Positions 25,822-34,358 of a stretch of 64,000 nucleotides of DNA are shown here, one piece after another. Where the stretch lies: positions 3,513,501 through 3,577,500 of the forward strand of contig NZ_CP017659.1 of assembly GCF_015326965.1 (NCBI RefSeq), in the 5' to 3' direction. The DNA comes from Paenibacillus sp. JZ16. GTDB taxonomy: Bacteria; Bacillota; Bacilli; Paenibacillales; Paenibacillaceae. Below the pieces are notes generated by a model. That model searched no databases, had not been told where the DNA came from, and saw nothing but the letters and a program-made list of their open reading frames with translations. Position 1 is the first letter of the stretch. The number at the start of each line of letters is the position of its first letter. The position numbers and the translations under genes were made by a program.

Positions 25822-26598
25822 ATGATGAGTATCGCGCAATTCGCTGCACGCACGGGCATGGTTCCCAGTGCGCTTCGCTTCTATGAGTCCAAAGGCATTC
25901 TAGTTCCGGCTGAACGGCACGATAACGGTTACCGGTTCTATGGATACCATCAAATTCAGACCGCCAAACTGGTAAACAGTCTCCGTCAATCGGGAATCAG
26001 TCTAGGGGATATTCACTGTTTCCTGGAGGCCGAGGAAAGTACGCGTTTCCAGCTTCTTGAACGCTGGCGGCGGGAGGCTGAAGCACGTCTACTTTCGGTT
26101 CAGATTGCGAGTCAATATCTAAATGGAATGGAATCGGATCATGGCAGTCTGCATCTCATCAATTGGGAAGAACCCTTAACCGTGATATGGCAGCCGTTTT
26201 TGGTAGACAAGCCAGTGAGCTCCTACTCTCGAGAAATGAAACAAGCGGCTGCCAAACTCCGTGACCTCAACATTCGCACCCAAGGCTCCAGCTTGATCAA
26301 GGTGATAGATTCCCTCCCGCACGCGGTCCAGATTGAAGTCGGATATCAAGTCATAACGGAGTCCTCCCGGAAGCCAACCCCTCTCCCGACTTCTTCGGAA
26401 GCCTATCTGGAGACCATCCCTCCTACCTTGTTCATATCGGTGGATAGTTCATGGGAGGATACCTTCATCTGCATGCGAACGATCCGCTTTCTCCAGAAGT
26501 TCGGTTTCGAACCTGCGGGCAAACGGCTGGAACGGCATTTTCCCGATTCTCCTCTATTCGAAATCATGATTCCTGTAATGCAAACTCGCTTCACTTGA
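25822..26598 (+). CDS. MerR-family regulator with GyrI-like effector domain
   Basis: A 258-aa regulator. The N-terminal MerR DNA-binding domain (SIAQFAARTGMVPSALRFYESKGILVPAERHDNGYRFYG) is followed by a dimerisation helix and a ~130-residue C-terminal region resembling GyrI/BmrR-type small-molecule binding domains. TAGGTGA precedes the ATG. The stop codon overlaps the -35 box of a MerR-type 19-bp-spacer promoter serving the next gene, so this protein very probably controls the downstream tandem-VOC gene. Confidence 0.88.
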   Translation: MMSIAQFAARTGMVPSALRFYESKGILVPAERHDNGYRFYGYHQIQTAKLVNSLRQSGISLGDIHCFLEAEESTRFQLLERWRREAEARLLSVQIASQYLNGMESDHGSLHLINWEEPLTVIWQPFLVDKPVSSYSREMKQAAAKLRDLNIRTQGSSLIKVIDSLPHAVQIEVGYQVITESSRKPTPLPTSSEAYLETIPPTLFISVDSSWEDTFICMRTIRFLQKFGFEPAGKRLERHFPDSPLFEIMIPVMQTRFT

Positions 26599-26625
26599 CC
26601 TTCAAGTTACTTGAAGGTTTATACT
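26595..26625 (+). promoter_or_regulatory. MerR-type promoter/operator with 19-bp spacer
   Basis: TTGACC (26595-26600) and TATACT (26620-26625) are separated by 19 bases, the over-long spacing used by MerR activators. The spacer is filled by a 21-base palindrome, ACCTTCAAGT-T-ACTTGAAGGT (26598-26618), with perfect arms. It lies 46 bases upstream of the tandem-VOC gene start. Confidence 0.85.
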
Positions 26626-26670
26626 AGGATTGTTCCGTTTCCAAAACTTTCTTGTAGGAGGATCAAACGA

Positions 26671-27483
26671 ATGGTTGGATTAAGGCTGGATGATTTTGAT
26701 GGAGGTTTTATCGTGGCCCCCTGGGATCGATTCAAGGAACTCATCGATTGGTATAGCACACATTTGGATCTGAAAGTGACATACGAAGAGGATTACCCGG
26801 TCGAAAAAATGGCCACCCTTACTTTCCCGGCACTGGGATGCATACATATCAAGTCGGTGGAACATGATCACCCGCATTTTGCAGTAGACTGGGGACAGAA
26901 CGGGAATGTTCGCTTCTGCTTCACCACAACGAATCTTGAAGCTGCACACGCCTATTTTCGCGAACAGAATATTCAAGTAACCGATGTGACCCAAGGCGCC
27001 TTTGACCGTTCCTTCGATTTCTTCGATCCGGTAGGCAACCGCTTAACGGCAATCGAACCGGAACCAGGTACGGAGGCATTGGTTGCTAAAGCACCGGACG
27101 CACGCTTTCCCTTCCAAGCGATCCCCCGCTTTGGCGTAGACCGACTGGATGAAGCCATCGCTTGGTATGAGACTAATCTGGGCGGCAGGGTCGAACGGAT
27201 CAGCGAGGACGGAACCTCCGCAACCGTTATCATCACTAACGAAGGTGCACCGGTCTATCTGGAAACCGTTCGGATGGACCGAACGAAGAGCGCGCTCACT
27301 GTAGCTGCAAGGCCTTATTGGGTAATCCGGAAGAAGGCCGACTTTTTCGAGACCCATAAACGTTTGCAGGAACAAGGATGGAAGGTAACCGATTTTGCCG
27401 GAAATCCCAAGTTTCTTGTCATGTTCCATACCTATGATCCATATGGCAACCAGATCAATGTCTGGTGTTACGAGGACTGTTAG
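26671..27483 (+). CDS. Tandem VOC-domain protein
   Basis: A 270-aa protein with two vicinal-oxygen-chelate modules, ~5-120 (WDRFKELIDWYSTHLDLKV ... FDFFDPVGNRLTAIEP) and ~135-268 (VDRLDEAIAWYETNLGGRV ... FHTYDPYGNQINVWCYED). The start at 26671 is fixed by TAGGAGG nine bases upstream; the longer frame to 26611 would run through the promoter. It is probably induced by the MerR protein encoded just upstream and may bind or modify the inducing compound. The substrate is unknown. Confidence 0.88.
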   Translation: MVGLRLDDFDGGFIVAPWDRFKELIDWYSTHLDLKVTYEEDYPVEKMATLTFPALGCIHIKSVEHDHPHFAVDWGQNGNVRFCFTTTNLEAAHAYFREQNIQVTDVTQGAFDRSFDFFDPVGNRLTAIEPEPGTEALVAKAPDARFPFQAIPRFGVDRLDEAIAWYETNLGGRVERISEDGTSATVIITNEGAPVYLETVRMDRTKSALTVAARPYWVIRKKADFFETHKRLQEQGWKVTDFAGNPKFLVMFHTYDPYGNQINVWCYEDC

Positions 27484-27587
27484 TCATAAAATTTGACATA
27501 TCCACGGGAATTCCTCATTAATGACCATGACAGTTGAATGATCCAACAAGTTCTGACCGATCTTCATAATCGGATCCATTCATGAAA

Positions 27588-27621
27588 GGGCTGCGAGCAT
27601 TCCAGCAGTTGATCGCAGCCC
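27588..27621 (+). terminator. Terminator of the tandem-VOC gene
   Basis: Perfect 9-bp stem GGGCTGCGA / TCGCAGCCC with 16-base loop, then TTATATT. Confidence 0.75.
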
Positions 27622-27660
27622 TTATATTGCAGTCGGGATTAATAGATCATTAGATTGTCC

Positions 27661-28020
27661 TTAACACTTGGTTTGAAAACTTGCCTTTCCTTCCAAAACG
27701 GCATTCAAGAACTTCTTCGATTTTTTCAATCGCTTCTGGATCTCTTCAATTTCTTTGATTTTTTGTTCAATCATTGCCGTCTTAGCCTCGTATGATAAGT
27801 TAAGTTCTTGATCTACCAACAAACTTAATTCTTCTATAGAAAAGTCTACGGATAAAAGTGCCTTCACATCATCTAGAAACTCCACAATCTCTTCAGAATA
27901 AACACGGTAATTATTTGCATCTCTTTTAACATAGCTGTCCGGAATCAGATTCTTACGTTCATAGAATCTTAATGTTGATATGGGCAGACCCGTTAATTTT
28001 GAAACATCGTTTATTTTCAT
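27661..28020 (-). CDS. MerR-family transcriptional regulator
   Basis: A 119-aa regulator. The N-terminal HTH (MKINDVSKLTGLPISTLRFYERKNLIPDSYVKRDANNYRVYSEE) is followed by an antiparallel coiled-coil helix rich in Glu/Lys and no large effector domain. A Cys at the last residue could be functional. AAAGAGGTCC precedes the ATG at 28020; the longer frame to 28095 would run across the operator. It is divergent from the nitroreductase gene, with a MerR-type operator between them. Confidence 0.9.
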   Translation of the reverse strand: MKINDVSKLTGLPISTLRFYERKNLIPDSYVKRDANNYRVYSEEIVEFLDDVKALLSVDFSIEELSLLVDQELNLSYEAKTAMIEQKIKEIEEIQKRLKKSKKFLNAVLEGKASFQTKC

Positions 28021-28040
28021 AATAGGACCTCTTTTATTTC

Positions 28041-28071
28041 TTGCTATGAACCTAGGTTCATAGTTCATAAT
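28041..28071 (+). promoter_or_regulatory. MerR-type promoter/operator with 19-bp spacer
   Basis: TTGCTA (28041-28046) and CATAAT (28066-28071) are exactly 19 bases apart. The spacer region contains the perfect 20-bp palindrome CTATGAACCTAGGTTCATAG (28044-28063). It points at the nitroreductase start at 28138 and lies just upstream of the divergent merR gene. Confidence 0.85.
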
Positions 28072-28137
28072 ACGAAATATGATAACGAATGACATCTACA
28101 AAGTCAAAAAATCTATGTTATCAAAAGGAGAGGTTCT

Positions 28138-28776
28138 ATGTTTAACCATATTCAAAACAACGATTTCGCCAATATCGTTATGGGCCGACGTTCTGTCCGT
28201 AATTATGATGAGAGCATTAAAATATCGAAAGAAGAGATAAGCGATATGATTTCGGAAGCCAGTTTGGCTCCATCCTCTGCAAATATGCAGCCTTGGCGTG
28301 TAATTGTGGTCGATACTCCAGAAGGAAAAGAAAAGCTACGACCTCTTGTGAGGTTCAATACGTTACAGAATGATACTTCATCAGCCATGTTATTAATTTT
28401 TGGTGATACCCAAAGCTATTTATATACTGAAGAAATTTACAATACAGCTGTGGAACAAGGAAAAATGCCAGCTGAAGTACGTGATCGTCAACTCGAAACC
28501 ATTCTATCCTACTTTCCGACTCTATCCAAAGAAATGAAAGTTGAAATTGCAAAAGTCGATAGCAGCCTCTTTGCCATGCAGTTCATGTTAGTAGCTCGTG
28601 CACATGGGTATGATACGAATCCAATGGCAGGCTTTGAAGCTGATCAGTTAGCAAAAGCATTCGATTTAGATGAAGAACGCTATGCTCCAGTCATGATCAT
28701 CTCTTTAGGAAAAGCCAAAGAAAACGGGCATGAGTCCGTTCGATTAAGCTCTGACAAGATTACATTTTGGAGGTAA
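28138..28776 (+). CDS. Nitroreductase family FMN protein
   Basis: A 212-aa FMN-dependent NAD(P)H oxidoreductase of the nitroreductase fold: IVMGRRSVRNYDESIKISKEEISDMISEASLAPSSANMQPWRVIVVD gives the N-terminal FMN-phosphate Arg/Ser residues, and ARAHGYDTNPMAGFEADQLAKAF the C-terminal half. The substrate is unknown; family members reduce nitroaromatics or quinones. GGAGAGG precedes the ATG. The divergent MerR regulator and its 19-bp-spacer operator predict inducible expression. Confidence 0.92.
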   Translation: MFNHIQNNDFANIVMGRRSVRNYDESIKISKEEISDMISEASLAPSSANMQPWRVIVVDTPEGKEKLRPLVRFNTLQNDTSSAMLLIFGDTQSYLYTEEIYNTAVEQGKMPAEVRDRQLETILSYFPTLSKEMKVEIAKVDSSLFAMQFMLVARAHGYDTNPMAGFEADQLAKAFDLDEERYAPVMIISLGKAKENGHESVRLSSDKITFWR

Positions 28777-28816
28777 CCATTATCCGTAATCGATTCACCA
28801 TCAATCAATAAGAAAA

Positions 28817-28846
28817 AAGCAGCCGATCATTGTGATCGGCTGCTTT
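28817..28846. terminator. Bidirectional terminator between two nitroreductase genes
   Basis: Perfect stem GCAGCCGATCA / TGATCGGCTGC, A6 upstream and TTT downstream. Confidence 0.88.
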
Positions 28847-28878
28847 GGCTTCACATAACTAATATTTCATTCCATGAA

Positions 28879-29502
28879 TTATATTTTATTTGTATAAATA
28901 ACTTTGTCCACATCGTGTCTAACGGTTTTATGACCTTGTTTAATTCCTTTCCCAATGGCTATAAGCATCACATCTTCATACCTGTCAGAAATCTGTAAGG
29001 CCGACTTTAATTGTTTGGAATCATACCCGGACATGGTAATCGTATGAAGACCCGCCTCGTTCGCCAGTAAGACTAACGACATGGACGCCAGGCTTGCGTC
29101 TCTTACTAATTCGAGCTTTAAATCTTCTTTTGATTTATTTAAATAATATTGGATAGCCGCGTTGGCTAAATAGTCTCTTAATGATGCGTCAAAATAACCC
29201 TTTTGGAATCCATCTTCATGGATATCTATAATGTTTTCTTTTTCAAATGCTTGATAATCGCCCAGTACAACGATTAGTACGGATGCTTCTACTACCTGTT
29301 GCTGATGAAAGGCAATGGGAAGTAACAAGTTTTTTAACTTCGGGTCGTCTATAACCAGGTACCGTGTCGCTTGAATATTGTTTCCGTTGGGCGATTGGCT
29401 GGCTCCTTCAATCAAAGCAGCCAACGTTTCCGATTCCACTGTATAATGGGGATCATAATGTCTGACAGAACGTCTTTGTTCCAATATCTCTCTCACACTC
29501 AT
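28879..29502 (-). CDS. Nitroreductase family FMN protein
   Basis: A 207-aa second nitroreductase, clearly diverged from the 28138 gene: SVREILEQRRSVRHYDPHYTVESETLAALIEGASQSPNGNNIQATRYLVID and LLANEAGLHTITMSGYDSKQLKSALQI. FMN-binding Arg/Ser/Asn residues are in place. ATG 29502 is chosen for its ten-base spacing to GGAGTG. It is divergent from an HxlR regulator gene, the common arrangement for DUF24/HxlR-controlled azoreductases and nitroreductases. Confidence 0.92.
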   Translation of the reverse strand: MSVREILEQRRSVRHYDPHYTVESETLAALIEGASQSPNGNNIQATRYLVIDDPKLKNLLLPIAFHQQQVVEASVLIVVLGDYQAFEKENIIDIHEDGFQKGYFDASLRDYLANAAIQYYLNKSKEDLKLELVRDASLASMSLVLLANEAGLHTITMSGYDSKQLKSALQISDRYEDVMLIAIGKGIKQGHKTVRHDVDKVIYTNKI

Positions 29503-29577
29503 TGTGCTCACTCACTCCAAAAGTTTTATTTGCTTCACATTCCGATTATAATGGACCGTACAGTGGCAGAAAATAAC

Positions 29578-29610
29578 GCACAATAAAGTGGGTTAGCCAC
29601 CTTTATGTGC
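29578..29610. promoter_or_regulatory. Imperfect inverted repeat between nitroreductase and hxlR
   Basis: GCACA(A)TAAAGTGG and CCACCTTTATGTGC face each other around GTTAG. It lies in the shared promoter region, 20 bases upstream of the HxlR gene. Candidate operator only. Confidence 0.4.
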
Positions 29611-29630
29611 CTATTTAGGGGGAATCCATC

Positions 29631-29981
29631 ATGAACGGTCTCAATACGGGAATCAATATTTTTATGAATACGGTAGGAGGAAAGTGGAAATGTTTAATCC
29701 TCTTTTTTCTGAGTCAAAAACCAAGGAGAACCAAGGATTTCTATCTGCTCATGCCAACCATAACGCAGAAAGTTTTAACCGAGCAATTAAAGCAGCTGGA
29801 ACGAGATGAGCTTGTCCGAAGAGAAGTATTTAAAGAAGTGCCGCCTAAGGTAGAATACAGTTTAACTGAGCTGGGCCAATCCTTCGTGCCCGTATTAAAT
29901 ACAATGTGTGAATGGGGCAACACCTATGCAACCGTACAAAACCTCGAAACAGAAGAACAAATCTGCTGCCAGCATAAATAG
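29631..29981 (+). CDS. HxlR (DUF24)-family transcriptional regulator
   Basis: A 116-aa winged-helix regulator: MNTVGGKWKCLILFFLSQKPRRTKDFYLLMPTITQKVLTEQLKQLERDELVRREVFKEVPPKVEYSLTELGQSF. A Cys follows the first helix (GKWKC), as in the redox-sensing members. It ends in a Cys pair (QICCQHK), which is less usual. GGGGG lies upstream of the ATG. It is divergent from the second nitroreductase gene, its likely target. Confidence 0.9.
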   Translation: MNGLNTGINIFMNTVGGKWKCLILFFLSQKPRRTKDFYLLMPTITQKVLTEQLKQLERDELVRREVFKEVPPKVEYSLTELGQSFVPVLNTMCEWGNTYATVQNLETEEQICCQHK

Positions 29982-30009
29982 GCGGTCGTGCATATAAAGA
30001 GGCGTCGAA

Positions 30010-30045
30010 AAAAACGAGCAGACGAATGATCGTCTGCTCGTTTTC
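30010..30045. terminator. Bidirectional terminator closing the GTPase-system operon
   Basis: Stem AACGAGCAGACGA / TCGTCTGCTCGTT with loop ATGA, A-rich and T-rich flanks, between the converging hxlR and 991-aa genes. Confidence 0.88.
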
Positions 30046-30049
30046 TATA

Positions 30050-33025
30050 TTAAACTCCTTCATCCGTCTCATTCTCCGGCGTCTGCTCGGGCTCTTCCGA
30101 AAGCGCGCTTTCGTCGGACAGCTCATACGAGACGCCATCCACAACAACCTTTTCGACTAGGGACACGTCAAGCGGCTTATCCAGCTTCACGGTAACCTGA
30201 CTTGAGTAAGTCTGGTTTTCCTGAGCGTCACCAACGCTTTCCGATGACTCCACAGCTTCACCTTCAGCAGGATCAGACGAGTCTTCCCCTTCTGCTATCC
30301 CAGTATTCGGGTCCGTTTGATTATCCGTTGATTCAATCTCTGTTCCTGATGGATCGGCTTTTGCTTCGCCTGTAGTTTCATCCGCGCATACCCGCGTTAA
30401 TTCAGGGCTGGCAGCTTCAAACAACATGCTTGCATCCTTGCCTACAATCTGTAGCTCGTCCACATTGAAATCCCGGCAAGCTGCCGGCTGTTTAAAATGG
30501 AAACTCAGCTCGGTCTTGCCCTCCTGCTCGCCTTCCTCCACTACCGTCGCCGTCAGTAATGGCTTTTCAGGGACGGTATCGGAAGAAGCCGGAGGTGCGG
30601 TAACTGGAGGGGTAGTGACCGGATTCGGATCGGCACTGCCATCCGCAGGTCCCTTGCCGTTTTGAATCATCATGAAGACAGCGCCAGCAATAACGATCAC
30701 CGCAAGCAAAGACGACGTGATTTTTACGAACCGCGAATGCTGTCGAATCCATCGCACCAACGGCGAAGCTAATTCAGCCCTAACCTTCGTATACACCGGT
30801 TTAAGGATTGGAGCGGGAGAATTGAAATACGTTTTCGCATATTCCTTATTCTTGAAGGCTTCACGATCATAGGTTTTGAAATAATCGACGATGGCGGTGG
30901 CATAAGCCGGAACAAGTCCCCGCGGTCTAACGAATACAGGTTGCTCGGCAGACCACATAATATACTGGTATACCACTTCTGCACTGTTGCCGTATCTGTG
31001 CAAATAATCAAGCAGGCCCCGATAGTCTACGGCACTGGAACGAATCTCCGTGCAAAAGGCTAGGGTAATGCTATCAAATCGGGATGGCACCACATGGTTC
31101 TGCAGCCATTTCCGCATGATTTGCTGGGTTCGTTCCCGCTCCTCGGCTGACAGATCCTCCAGCACCTCCACTCTTGCTTCTTCTCGGCTGGACCATTGGT
31201 GAAGGGCCAGCATGACCGCGGCTTTGGACCGAATCCGGGAATCAAACCGCTCTACCCAGCCCTTGAACTCCTTCGGCATTTGCAGAAAGCCGATATCCAG
31301 CAGCTGTTTCTGGCTTAATTGCTCGGGCTCCACCTCACGCAAGAGAAAAAGGTTTGCCGCATATATCAACCGGTCTGCAAATGATGTTCCGCCTTGGTAA
31401 CGACCGATTCCCTTCTGAGGATGGTGCTCCAGCGAATCCAATTGGTCCAGTACGGCGTTGACCGCTCTCACCGGATCCGAATCCTGCTTAAGCTTATCGA
31501 CAAGCTGGGCTTCGGCTAACCTGATGTAATTCTCCTGTTCCAGCAGGAGTGGGTGGTTCCGAACCCACAAGCCGATCAGGTCTACCAAGTCTGTAGGCGA
31601 CGCCGCTTGCTGCATGCGTTTTTTCATGTACGGATCAAACATCAACGCCGGCAGTCCCGGACTGGTCAGCACCCTGGCGTAGAAGGCTCGGCTTAAGGCC
31701 GGGCTGCCCTCCAGCAGGTCGTAAATCGCCTCGGTCACATCCTGACGCCGCTTCGATAAGGCGTTATTTAATGAGCGGATAAAATATTCCACAATCAGAT
31801 CATGATGCTGCCGGGGATTGATGCCGTGATAATCCCTAACAAAACCGGCAATGGCTGCATCCGGAACATGTCCGCCTTTGACAAGTTCGAATTCCTGGGC
31901 AAACAGGGTGTGGAACAGCTGATCCAGCCGTCCCTTAGAAGCAAGGGCACCTGCCGGCTTCAAATAAAGCAGCATTGCACGCAGAACGGCATGTTTATGC
32001 TCATGGTACAAGCCCTCTTGGCCTTCTTCAATCTGGAACAGCACACATAAATCATCGTAGCTGTCCAGCAAGATCCCCAGACCCGGCTCCATATCGGCAA
32101 GCATCTGCTCGGCGAAGGCAAAAAAGCGCTCGGAGCGATCCGGGTCCAATAGCGTTTCCCATGCAAAATCAAGATAAGGCTGCTCGGACCATTTCAGATC
32201 GGCATTGATAACCCTGCCGGCAGCGAGCTCAAACAAATAATCCTTCTCGATGCTGCGGTCGCTTAGACGCAGGCTGCCCTTCTCCACGAACATAAGGTGA
32301 AGTCCCTTCTTGCTCTGCGGCTCCTTGGCATAGGTTACGAATCCAAGCACCTGGCGCAGCGCATAGGGCAATCGGCCAAACAACACAAAGAGCAGCTGCT
32401 CCGCCTTCGCGGACAACTGTTCCACCGGCACATCCAGAACGATATATACTTTTTTCTTCCCGGCAGCCGCGGATATGCATGCATAGAGCAGCTGCTTGAA
32501 TACCTTCTCGTCGATCCCAAGCTCCTGCAATAAGGCTGGCGCCCTCTTATAGGAAATGGCGGCTTGAGAATCGGCCTGAACCGGAATGGCAGGAAGCTGC
32601 GGCAGATCAACGCCTTCTTCAATATCGTAGTGATCGGCAAAGGAAGCCTGCAGCCAGGACTGGTAAGCCGAATGCTCATCTTCAAGGAAACCGTCGGGAA
32701 TGACATAGTGATGCGTAAAAAAGGCACTGCGAAGTCCCGTAAAATCCGCAGGCTGAAACACGCTTCGCCCCAGCACCGTTTCTCCGGTTTCCGTATGGAA
32801 CAGATGAAGGGCGGCCGGATAAGCCGCCGCTTCCCTCTCGCTTCGTGCCGTCAGCTCGGCAGGAGCCTCGTATTGGCAAAAGGGATGCAGCACCTTTTTG
32901 ATAAAGGAGGCCTCCAAGCCGGACGAACGGGCCACCGTATCAAAGCCTTCAGCTGAACGGAATATGCCCCGCCGCTCCCGCGTGTACATTTGCTGCTGTA
33001 TGGTTCGGGATGGGAAATCCGGCAC
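30050..33025 (-). CDS. GAP1-like (GTPase-associated protein 1) membrane protein
   Basis: A 991-aa protein. Residues ~1-740 are a soluble alpha/beta and helical region. Its N-terminus (FPSRTIQQQMYTRERRGIF, FHTETGETVLGRSVF, YVIPDGFL) resembles the GAP1 N-terminal domain found next to double-GTPase genes. One transmembrane helix (SSLLAVIVIAGAVFMMI) lies at ~768-788. It is followed by a ~200-residue external tail that is Pro/Thr- then Asp/Glu-rich and ends in a beta segment. The GTG start overlaps the GTPase stop (TAGTG), so the two are coupled. Last gene of the operon; the GAP1 assignment is by remembered sequence pattern. Confidence 0.7.
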   Translation of the reverse strand: MPDFPSRTIQQQMYTRERRGIFRSAEGFDTVARSSGLEASFIKKVLHPFCQYEAPAELTARSEREAAAYPAALHLFHTETGETVLGRSVFQPADFTGLRSAFFTHHYVIPDGFLEDEHSAYQSWLQASFADHYDIEEGVDLPQLPAIPVQADSQAAISYKRAPALLQELGIDEKVFKQLLYACISAAAGKKKVYIVLDVPVEQLSAKAEQLLFVLFGRLPYALRQVLGFVTYAKEPQSKKGLHLMFVEKGSLRLSDRSIEKDYLFELAAGRVINADLKWSEQPYLDFAWETLLDPDRSERFFAFAEQMLADMEPGLGILLDSYDDLCVLFQIEEGQEGLYHEHKHAVLRAMLLYLKPAGALASKGRLDQLFHTLFAQEFELVKGGHVPDAAIAGFVRDYHGINPRQHHDLIVEYFIRSLNNALSKRRQDVTEAIYDLLEGSPALSRAFYARVLTSPGLPALMFDPYMKKRMQQAASPTDLVDLIGLWVRNHPLLLEQENYIRLAEAQLVDKLKQDSDPVRAVNAVLDQLDSLEHHPQKGIGRYQGGTSFADRLIYAANLFLLREVEPEQLSQKQLLDIGFLQMPKEFKGWVERFDSRIRSKAAVMLALHQWSSREEARVEVLEDLSAEERERTQQIMRKWLQNHVVPSRFDSITLAFCTEIRSSAVDYRGLLDYLHRYGNSAEVVYQYIMWSAEQPVFVRPRGLVPAYATAIVDYFKTYDREAFKNKEYAKTYFNSPAPILKPVYTKVRAELASPLVRWIRQHSRFVKITSSLLAVIVIAGAVFMMIQNGKGPADGSADPNPVTTPPVTAPPASSDTVPEKPLLTATVVEEGEQEGKTELSFHFKQPAACRDFNVDELQIVGKDASMLFEAASPELTRVCADETTGEAKADPSGTEIESTDNQTDPNTGIAEGEDSSDPAEGEAVESSESVGDAQENQTYSSQVTVKLDKPLDVSLVEKVVVDGVSYELSDESALSEEPEQTPENETDEGV

Positions 33026-34284
33026 TAGTCTTCCCTCCCCTGAATATACTTCAGCTTGTACAGAAGCCAGATGAACGGTTCATCCACCCGAATCGGGCTA
33101 ACGACGCTTTGCAGCTTCTGGTCGACAGGGTTGCTGCCGAGAGCCGACACGGCAAAGTATGCAGTATTCGAAAAGTATACATCCATCGTTCCCTTGAACG
33201 GACGGTCAACCTTCTCGATAAAACGGCGGATCTCGCCGTCAATATTTTCAAACTCGGTCAAATTCAAAAACTTGCGGTGTACCACATTGTTAAAAATGTT
33301 GCTGTTCAGCTTCACATATTCGCCATCCTCATCTTTAAGGGCATGAAGCATATCGCTCTTGGTCAAGACAACCGCTGTCGGAATATCCGTCTTGCCCTTG
33401 TCCTCATAAGCGATGAAATCGCCGAACATCGTCAGTACGACGTCACGCGGCTCATCATACTGGGATACCCATTCACCGGGCTGGTCACCGAATTTCAGAC
33501 GGATTTTCTCTCGAATGGAGCGGATTTGGAGCGGATCCACCATAAACAGAATACCCGCGGAATTCTTGATATGCTGTCCGTGAAGGCCCAAATAATCCTC
33601 GTCCACCATGCCCTCGCCCGCCACGTCAAAAAATACGAGCGTTAACGGCGGCTTGGACTCGTCCTTGAACACGAATTGGAAAATGAAAGGCTCCTGCATC
33701 TTCTCCTTCTGCGTAGACGCCAGCAAATCTCCCCGCTCAAACAACGGCTCCTCATAGCCGGTACGGAACTTGCGGCTGATCTCGGCATTCAGCGGCATGC
33801 AGGCCGCATCGAAATGATCCGCCGTCGTATGCTGCAGCGTATGAATGAGCGAAGTCATATAGACCGACTTGCCCACTTGCGAAGCACCGATGATCGAGAT
33901 GATGTTGCTTGGCACCTTCCCGGCGGTTACCGGAAGCTCATTGTGGCATTTCGGGCACAACCGTCTGCGCGTGACGACGCCGTAACGGTCATTCAATCCA
34001 ACCAGTACGTGATCCGAATAAATGTGCTGCTCCTCCGGTATGTCGCTCGGACGGATAATCGCTTCGATATCATACACTGAATCCAGCCCAAAGCGTTCAC
34101 GGTACCGATTCAGCTCATCATCTTCCCCAAGCGCATAGTCCTCGTCATCCTCTCGGTCGTGGGCAGCCCGGAAGACAACCTCTTTCGGAGCAAACTTACT
34201 GAAACAGTAAGGGCACACAATGTCATAGAACAGCGGCCTTGGCTCCGGCTCCGGTTTTTTCTTGAATATATCAAAAATGCCCAT
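33025..34284 (-). CDS. Zinc-ribbon TRAFAC-type (double-GTPase-like) GTPase
   Basis: A 419-aa P-loop protein. A treble-clef/zinc-ribbon pair, CPYC near residue 26 and CPKC near residue 112, brackets an acidic insert. The GTPase domain follows, with Walker A IIGASQVGKSVYMTSL (~134), DVAGEG (switch II/Walker B-like, ~219) and VLTKSD (~312, the base-specificity motif). This matches the DO-GTPase type that accompanies GAP1 proteins. It is soluble and presumably docks on the operon's membrane proteins. Nucleotide binding is well supported; the role is not. Confidence 0.82.
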   Translation of the reverse strand: MGIFDIFKKKPEPEPRPLFYDIVCPYCFSKFAPKEVVFRAAHDREDDEDYALGEDDELNRYRERFGLDSVYDIEAIIRPSDIPEEQHIYSDHVLVGLNDRYGVVTRRRLCPKCHNELPVTAGKVPSNIISIIGASQVGKSVYMTSLIHTLQHTTADHFDAACMPLNAEISRKFRTGYEEPLFERGDLLASTQKEKMQEPFIFQFVFKDESKPPLTLVFFDVAGEGMVDEDYLGLHGQHIKNSAGILFMVDPLQIRSIREKIRLKFGDQPGEWVSQYDEPRDVVLTMFGDFIAYEDKGKTDIPTAVVLTKSDMLHALKDEDGEYVKLNSNIFNNVVHRKFLNLTEFENIDGEIRRFIEKVDRPFKGTMDVYFSNTAYFAVSALGSNPVDQKLQSVVSPIRVDEPFIWLLYKLKYIQGRED

Positions 34285-34358
34285 CTTTCGTACCTCCCTC
34301 TGAACCCTATGAATTACACACTGACGCGTTCAACGTGGTTGCTGTGTGTTCGATTTCT

